Shown in pieces: positions 57,811-64,000 of a stretch of 64,000 nucleotides of DNA. The first letter of the stretch is position 1; every line of letters begins with the position of its first letter. The notes beneath the pieces are model-generated. The model did not search any database. It saw only the letters and a list, made by a program, of their open reading frames with translations, and was not told the DNA's origin. The position numbers were made by a program, and so were the translations under genes. Source of the stretch: Gymnothorax reevesii (taxonomy: Eukaryota > Chordata > Actinopteri > Anguilliformes > Muraenidae); NCBI GenBank assembly GCA_029721435.1, contig CM056577.1, positions 28,103,719-28,167,718 on the forward strand, in the 5' to 3' direction.

Positions 57811-58101
57811 GGCAATCGGTTTCCTAGATTCTACTGAGTAAATTTTACTGTTCACATAAATCAGACAAACTTGGTTTTGGTAAGTTGAACAACTTGCCAT
57901 TTTTAAGTTGGAACAACTTCAGAGAACTGAGTTGAAATGACTTCACTTAACTAAGTAAATACTGAACCATTAAAGTACACTGAACAATTAGATGTGAAGT
58001 AAACAAAACTTAAGACTATTGGTTATATTTACTTGCCTTTTTCAAGGCAACCGGTTTCCTAGATTTTTTTAAGTAAGGTCAACTTGTCAGATTTTAGAGT
58101 G
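57811..58101 (+). repeat. Right subterminal repeats and terminal inverted repeat
   Basis: Two direct copies of GGCAA(T/C)CGGTTTCCTAGATT (57811-57830 and 58046-58065), each followed by AGTAA words, and several AAGTTGAACAACTT-like inverted motifs between them. The last ten bases TTTTAGAGTG are the inverted terminal repeat. Such arrays are binding sites for transposon proteins in CACTA elements. Confidence 0.7.
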
Positions 58102-58103
58102 TA

Positions 58104-60758
58104 CCTTTAACTGTCTTGAGCCCAACTAAGAGTTTCAGGCTGCATTAAGATGAAAATAAGGGGCAATATTTTTATACCCTAGCTAGCTTTTGCTGATTCC
58201 TAGCTCGATTTATGAGGTCAAATACAATGCCGCTTGTTTTCATAAACTAACATCACATCCTTTTTTGCAAATATTGTTATAAATTTAAAACATTACAGGC
58301 CAAATTGTTCAACTGTCCCATGGCAGTGCTTCATAAAAGTTATACCTGCCATAGAAAGCCTTCAGATAGGTGAAACCAACTCCACTGTCAGTATACATAA
58401 TTAAATCAAGAGTGATATTGTGGACAGAGGGTCAAGCCGAAAACTTGATATGCGCATATTTTTCATGTCATATTTTTGAACAGGGTTTTACATAAGAGGG
58501 GCGTAACAATGCAAGCAATTTTAAAATTTTTATGCCTTCTTGTTTTGAACATCATAACTGTTGTTTAGAGCTGGGAGGACGTTATTGCCCGTAAAGTAGT
58601 GTCCATAAAACCTGCATTACATAATTAATACTTTGCCATTTCAGCACACATCTTGTTTACAGAAATGGAAGACAAAAAATAACTTGGGGGGACCATTTTA
58701 TAGCCCAAAACTACACAAGAAATACTTAGAGAATAAAAAAACCAAATGGGATTAAATTCAATTGATGTAAAACGCTGTGGTTACCAATGGTACAGAAAAC
58801 AGTGGCTGTTAAATTCGATTCGGGTTTCATTGCTTTTTACCACAGTACATTGAGCTAAATGAGTAGACCCTAAACGTATGTGTTTCTGCTGATTCCATTT
58901 AAGCCTGCTTAACCCCTCATTTCGAGAGCAAAGTGAGGAAGCCATGTCGTAAATACCATTCAATTAAGGCAAAGCAACACGCCTTAGCACGATTGCTAAA
59001 GAAAATAATGTGAGTAAAGTCAACAAAGCTTGAAATTAGGAGGAGAAAGAACAAAATCAGCTGGCAGAAGAGGCCCAAGATGGAGGGAGACCAGTTCAAT
59101 GGGAATGTGGTGTACTATTTGAATATTTATAAGGGGAAAAAAATTAAAAGAATAACATTCTAATCACCTCTGGTTTGCTCATTGTTTAAACTAAGCATTT
59201 GTTACCAGCCTATTTGTATTTTCAAAAGGGCAACGGTAGCGTGAGCCTCTGATTCCTTGTTTCAATTTCACAAAATTGATGTTTTCATTTCAGGCTTATT
59301 AACATTTCACTGTTATGAATAACCTCCATTATTGATGTGCGCGGTATCTCGGGACCCGTCGTACAGAAAATCAAAAACCAGGGGAATCTGGGTTCTCTGA
59401 GAGGCGTGAGCAAATTAAACTGAATCTGGGGCTGCTGGCTTTTCAATAAAGATGATGAGGTGGTTTTATCTCCAAATCAGCGACAGAGAGCATCAAGAAG
59501 AAATGTGATGAAGAAATTCAAAATCCCACATCCATTCACGCAGCGGAGCCGCTCACCTACTCGGCTAATGTAGAAGAATTACTACGACTCTCATTTAGCT
59601 GGTGCTTTTATCCAAAGCTACTTACACTTGCATAAGACTAAGTGGAAGCCAATCCCCTGAGGGACTGCACTGACAGTGACTACGCTGGGGTCTGAAACTC
59701 CAACCATTCAGGACAAAGCCAAGCACATGAGTCACTTTTAAAGAGAACTTTCGAGATCTATAATCTTATTTCAATCACTTTTCTTCCCCCCCGTAATAAC
59801 CCATGACGTTCCCAACGAGGTGAGACGGACCCATTTCAAGATTTGCCAATGGGGTAAGAAAACTATGCCGTCAAGAAAAAAAGTCATCACTATACATCAG
59901 CTAATATTTCTTTCAAACTCGAGAGAACTCATTGCAAACTCATTGCAAAAATAAAGCCATTAAGTCTGTCGCTAATTCTTTACCCCTAAACTCACTGCTG
60001 CTTTCCAAATGCAAGTGTATTGACTCGGTAATTTGGAATGTCTGGAGTTTCGCTGCTTTAGTTTGCCGCAAGTTAAGATACACCTCTCTCTCTGTAATAT
60101 ACACATTTTTATATAGCCTCGAATCACATGTTTATCAGCACATATGGTGTTCAACAAACATATTTTAAGCCTTTCACATGGCATCAGCCTGCAAAATGCA
60201 TTGGGTTTATAAAAGGGCATAAAACTTACTTCACTGTTGTACGGCTATTTCCATTGTAGGACAAGCCATGAATGCACTGTCATCTTTTCTAAACTTTATC
60301 TTTTGCAAAATGAAAATTAATATTAATAATCATTATGATAGGAATAACACCAAACTTTTGTAATATAACGCATGATATTATATCACAATATGCAATATCC
60401 CCCACGGAGGTAAATTCATCTTTGAAATAGCCTTGCACATTTTTGTAGCCCAATATAGAGTGTATTCAACCACTAACTGAGTCAATCTCTAAACTATTAT
60501 TTGGTGGTCTCGCCACTCTTTGAGGGAAGGAATCGTTCTGGTTTTACAATTACTGGATGCAACAGACTCATTCAGGTCTGGCGTCACCTGGGAATGGACG
60601 TCACGCATGAATGAACACTTCAATCACGCAATTTAGATCTGAATCTGAAGAGCGTAAGCCAAGCCCAAGGGAACAGCTTATGTTCTCTTAAAGTGAAAAA
60701 CACACACTGGGCTCCTGTAGAGAATACCCCTCCTATGGTGAAGTTTTTGTATTCATTG
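58104..60758. other. Intergenic; no gene recognised
   Basis: No ORF above about 80 codons, no repeat boundaries. The 59270-59600 segment is balanced in composition and lacks repeat character, a candidate for a conservation test. Confidence 0.5.
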
Positions 60759-61242
60759 GCTGAGTTTACATGGATTATTTTCCTCAATCTGATTGAAATC
60801 AAAAACATTAAATGAATCTGAATGAACGCTAATTATAGCGGTCCACGTTCAATCCGCGTATACCTGGCCCCAGCTGAAACCGATTACAGTTTCTTTGACA
60901 TGCGCAAAAGGTCCAACTACCTGAAATGGTGTATGAGAAGAAGGGGTGCACCTCCGGTTTCCTGTTTACCCACGAACGTCATTACATCATTACGTGACTC
61001 CTACGTACTACAGAGCGCGGGCACAGAACGAATAATCCAGTCCATCAACCGAATCCACTCTGTTCAGCCGTTTATATGCGGCATCAAGCTGATTATCAGT
61101 CGGCGTAGACTACAATCCGATCAAATATTTTAACCCATCTGGGTGGATAGGATCGGCTAAGGTGGTTACCTGAGACATTTTTAATCTGACTAACCTGTCA
61201 ATCCGATTATAAGCAGGATTTTTGGGCCTAAATAGACGCAGC
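60759..61242. mobile_element. MITE-like element with 'GTTTACATG' type inverted ends
   Basis: Left end GCTGAGTTTACATGGATTAT and the inverted right end GCTGCGTCTATTTAGGCCCA pair imperfectly; CAATCTGATTG (left) and CAATCCGATTATAAGC (right) lie inside. Fish genomes carry many copies with GCTGCGTTTACATG ends. No clear target duplication. The 103-codon ORF inside (60822-61133) has no domain. Confidence 0.55.
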
Positions 61243-61889
61243 TAATGTTCCTGTAACCTTCAAAACTGTCAAGGACAAAAAGTTGTTAACAGCACAGGAT
61301 GATAATGACACTACAGGGATCTGGGATTGTGACGACTGTTGGTGGTGATACTGGCAGCTGTTCTTGTTTTCTTTCTGGCCACCTCTGAGTTATAAACCTC
61401 AAGATGGAAAATAGGTTTGCTTGCTATAGCTGCAAAAAATTGGAGTGCTTTTGCGATGAATAACAGTTTGCAGTTTGCATCTGCAACCACAGATAAAAAC
61501 GAATTTGCTATCACAAATAAAGCTGGTGAAGATTGATTCTGCTTAAAAAATATTTTTGAAAAAAAAAAAATATGTAATTATACTCTAGAACTAAATCTAA
61601 ATAATATCGTCTAAAACTCATTGAAATAAAATGTTGAATAACTAAAGTGGTTCTTTAACAGCTATTCAGCTGGTGCTTGACATACACCTCTAAAAGTCAT
61701 GTGAATCCAAACCAAACTTGAGACTTTTATAGTCCTGGAACTGTAGTCATATGGGTGTGCGAACAAACACTCGTTAAGCAAGTATACATGTTTAGGAAAA
61801 TGACATGTCCGCCGCCCATTTTAAACCCTGGCATTTAAAGCATTTCAGTGCTGTTGGCAAAGTGTATGATTTAGTTAATTATTATTTTA

Positions 61890-61941
<52 letters not shown>

Positions 61942-63639
61942 ATCACAGGAAATGAAAAACTCTTTCTTTTGCTTCCAGTAATGATTCAGACATCACGGGT
62001 GAATGCTGCCTATCACAGTGGATGGTCTGGGGGGGGCTCTATATTTGGTGTTCCCTCTTGCCTCGGTCCAAAAGATGGCAGATGGCCATATGGAGGGCAT
62101 TTCATGCGCCAGTCAGCTGAAATTGAATCTCGTGATCCCTTCCGGCATCACTTCAGTCTGCTTAACCCTTCGTTTAGAGGGCAAACGGAGAGCAGGTCAT
62201 ACTGTGCGCACACATATACTGGAGCTAAACTTTTATCTCTGCGTATCATAGCTGATATTGGTGACTTAATCCCATATTTTACTTACTTTCCTTTGTGCTA
62301 TGTAGAGTCTGAAACAGAGTTTCAGGGCTAGACGACCTCTTAACCACAGGAAAAATGGACAGTTTTTCACCCTGTTCTCATTAATACTCTTTCTCTGCAC
62401 GACCAAGCAAATATTCAACATAAGCAGTCCCAATCCACCTTATACTTGTATGCTGCAAGGCCCGCAAGTCACAAAGGCCTCAAAATTGCCAATTCACCGA
62501 TATCTTTTTAATTACACCCAAAGCATAAATTCCTTTTTCATTTCAATCGTGTGGGCCGTCTAAATCATTTTAAAAATGCATAATAAAAATGTTTAAATAA
62601 AATATGTTTGTTTTTAAATCAAGATTCAAGGCCGTGGTGGCAGTGCAATAACTTCATAAACAGATGCAAAACAGATGCAAAGACAATTTTTTTTTTTTAC
62701 AGAACAGTGACTGCAATGCAAGAGTTTTCATTACCCTTGCAACTTTATCTTTTGCCCGCTGAATAAGATTTTGGTGACAGTAGGTATCTACCTTGGAAAC
62801 TGCCCTCCGGAAGAACTGAACGATTACAAAGATTGTTGAGTGTATCGAAGGGCAGAGGATCAACTTTTTCAGCTCGAATGAGCCACCATCTTCAAAATGA
62901 AACGTATAGTCTTGAGTAGGACAGATTATCTTTAAACATCCCTCCTTCATTTGTACGCAGAAATATGGCGCATACTGAGGAAGAACACTGGGACCTTCAC
63001 GCTAAAGGAAATTCTCATTATCAAATGCTGTGTTCATTCACTATCTGCTTCCATTTGATTTAACTTTATGTCTGGCATTTCTGAGGCATCTACAAAGGTC
63101 TGAGGGCCCTCAAGTTATCACACTGCGAGGGAGAAAGCTTCTGTTAGCCTTTTGTCTGGCTCAAGCATTAAAGCCCTTGGAATGAGCAATAAATTACTCC
63201 AAAAACAAAAGCTGAACCCAATTTCTCGGGACGTACCCTTGGGCCTCAGTCATTGGCACAAAAAATATCATGTATCTGTCAAGGACTCTCACATATATTT
63301 TAGAGATAACAAAATGCTTTCAAAGCCGCGAGAAAATTAATGGCATATGGACATCAGGACTTAAGTTTTATTATGCTTGTCATTGTGTTTTTTTTTCCCC
63401 TCTAGATTTGCGATACCCAACAGTATTCAGTGGCCGTGCTAATTTCAGCAGCCTCAGTCATAGTTATGGATTCTGGAAACTCAAGCAGCACATATGATTC
63501 ATTTTGATTTTTAGGGCAAGTCTATAAGTTGGGCTTAAAAATGTATCTAAGACGGACATCACAGGCCCAATTTACTCTAATCTTCAGCATATGCAAAGCT
63601 ACAATAACACCGCTAATAACTGAGAATAGGCAAATTATT
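61243..63639. other. Intergenic; no gene recognised
   Basis: Includes the (TTA)n run at 61892-61940. Overlapping ORFs of 120 and 82 codons at 61969-62331 show no domain and are in competing frames. No transposon ends recognised. Confidence 0.5.
61892..61940. repeat. (TTA)n microsatellite
   Basis: About sixteen consecutive TTA triplets. Confidence 0.95.
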
Positions 63640-63960
63640 TCTTTGTCTTTTTTGGGGGGAGGGATGCAGGGAGGCACTGTTCCCTGACAACAGGAAGGTA
63701 GAGGGTTCGAATCCAGCCTGGGGCCTCTCTATGCGGAGGTTGCATGTTCTCCCTGTATCAATGTTGGTTCACTCCAAGTACTCCTCCTACAGCCCAGAAA
63801 GACGCCTTCAGGCTAACTGGAGACTCTATATTTGCCCACTGGTATGAGTGTGTGAGTGAATTGTGAGTGGATGGCGGTTGCAATAGCTGTATTTGCCTGT
63901 TCCAGTTGAATGAATCCCTTCCTCTCCTGGGCATTGGCACTGTCTACACCAGACTATGGT
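63640..63960 (+). mobile_element. SINE-like / LINE 3'-tail repeat
   Basis: Plus-strand copy of the family at 15148-15470: GGAGGCACTGTTCCCTGACA, a good pol-III B-box (GGTTCGAATCC at about 63704), GGAGGTTGCATGTTCTCCCT, TACAGCCCAGAAAGACGCC, AGGCTAACTGGAGACTCTA, then TGAGTGTGTGAGTGAATTGT. The window ends shortly after. Confidence 0.75.
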
Positions 63961-64000
63961 ATGCGCATTAGACCAGGCCAATGCAGCCATCCAGCCAAGA

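Larger units (their letters stand above)
49629..58101 (+). mobile_element. CACTA/EnSpm-like transposon, apparently intact, two genes
   Basis: The left terminus CACTCTAAAA (49629-49638) is exactly complementary to the right terminus TTTTAGAGTG (58092-58101), with TA just outside each end (49627-49628 and 58102-58103). Subterminal zones hold short repeated words: ACTTGAAGTAC and TTTACTTAAGT at the left, and at the right a duplicated GGCAA-CGGTTTCCTAGATT (57811-57830 and 58046-58065) with several AAGTTGAACAACTTG-like motifs. This architecture (CAC start, short inverted ends, 2-3-bp duplication, subterminal repeats, two proteins) is that of CACTA elements. The two genes inside are open without any stop or frameshift over 890 and 523 codons, which suggests recent activity or selection. 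The alternative is a host gene cluster with coincidental 10-bp inverted flanks, less likely given the duplication of TA and the transposase-like protein. Confidence 0.75.

Noticed and set aside
63700..63716. tRNA gene
   Set aside because: The B-box GGTTCGAATCC is part of an interspersed SINE-like repeat; no cloverleaf with an anticodon arm is apparent.

Overview
The window reads as non-genic, repeat-rich vertebrate DNA, most likely from a ray-finned fish. The evidence is GT-AG introns, AATAAA signals, AT-rich intergenic sequence, long microsatellites, and repeat families familiar from fish genomes: several Tc1/mariner lineages, hAT and TTAA-target MITEs, CR1-like LINE, solo LTRs, and the fish-expanded SAMD3-like family. 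The species cannot be fixed from sequence alone. I see no convincing single-copy host protein gene, no rRNA or tRNA gene and no CRISPR array. Almost all short ORFs are chance.

The most informative region is 49629-58101. It is bounded by a 10-bp inverted repeat (CACTCTAAAA at the left end, its complement at the right) and flanked on both sides by TA, with subterminal repeats inside. I interpret it as one apparently intact CACTA/EnSpm-like transposon of about 8.5 kb. It carries two open genes on the + strand. The first encodes an 890-aa protein with four N-terminal C2H2 zinc fingers and a Tnp2-like transposase body with a candidate D455/D544/E711 triad. The second encodes a 523-aa protein in four coding exons, with an N-terminal PB1-like domain and a SAMD3-like body. 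A strong splice acceptor sits just upstream of each start codon, and a candidate 5' noncoding exon with a good donor lies at the left end. The two proteins may therefore arise by alternative splicing from one promoter, much as plant En/Spm makes TnpD and TnpA.

The rest of the window is a record of nested insertions. A hAT-type element (3890-6091, 8-bp target duplication) carries diverged tandem units rich in TGACCTTGACCTT and has itself received a near-perfect palindromic MITE at a TTAA site. A PIF/Harbinger-like element lies at 6202-7211. Tc1/mariner relics lie at 15.8-16.7, 17.1-18.6, 22.2-22.6, 30.4-30.8, 42.2-42.8 and 43.4-49.4 kb. MITEs with recognisable target duplications lie at 20063-20422 (TA) and 20980-21183 (8 bp). 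Four copies of one LTR family occur; three are solo LTRs with exact 5-bp duplications, and the fourth follows a polypurine tract and has another LTR-like insertion inside it. A 26-bp minisatellite (34.3-36.9 kb) is split by a 5'-truncated CR1-like LINE.

The second most interesting structure is 44082-48537. It is a 4.46-kb segment with CCCAGATA inverted termini and a TGA duplication, inserted cleanly in the middle of a Tc1 transposase reading frame. It has no coding capacity that I recognise, but it contains a solo LTR and a perfect hairpin with two CACGTG boxes. Stretches such as 8.35-13.5, 37.2-42.2 and 58.1-60.7 kb hold no recognised gene. Some have the balanced composition and homeobox/RFX-like words of possible regulatory DNA, but conservation cannot be judged here.
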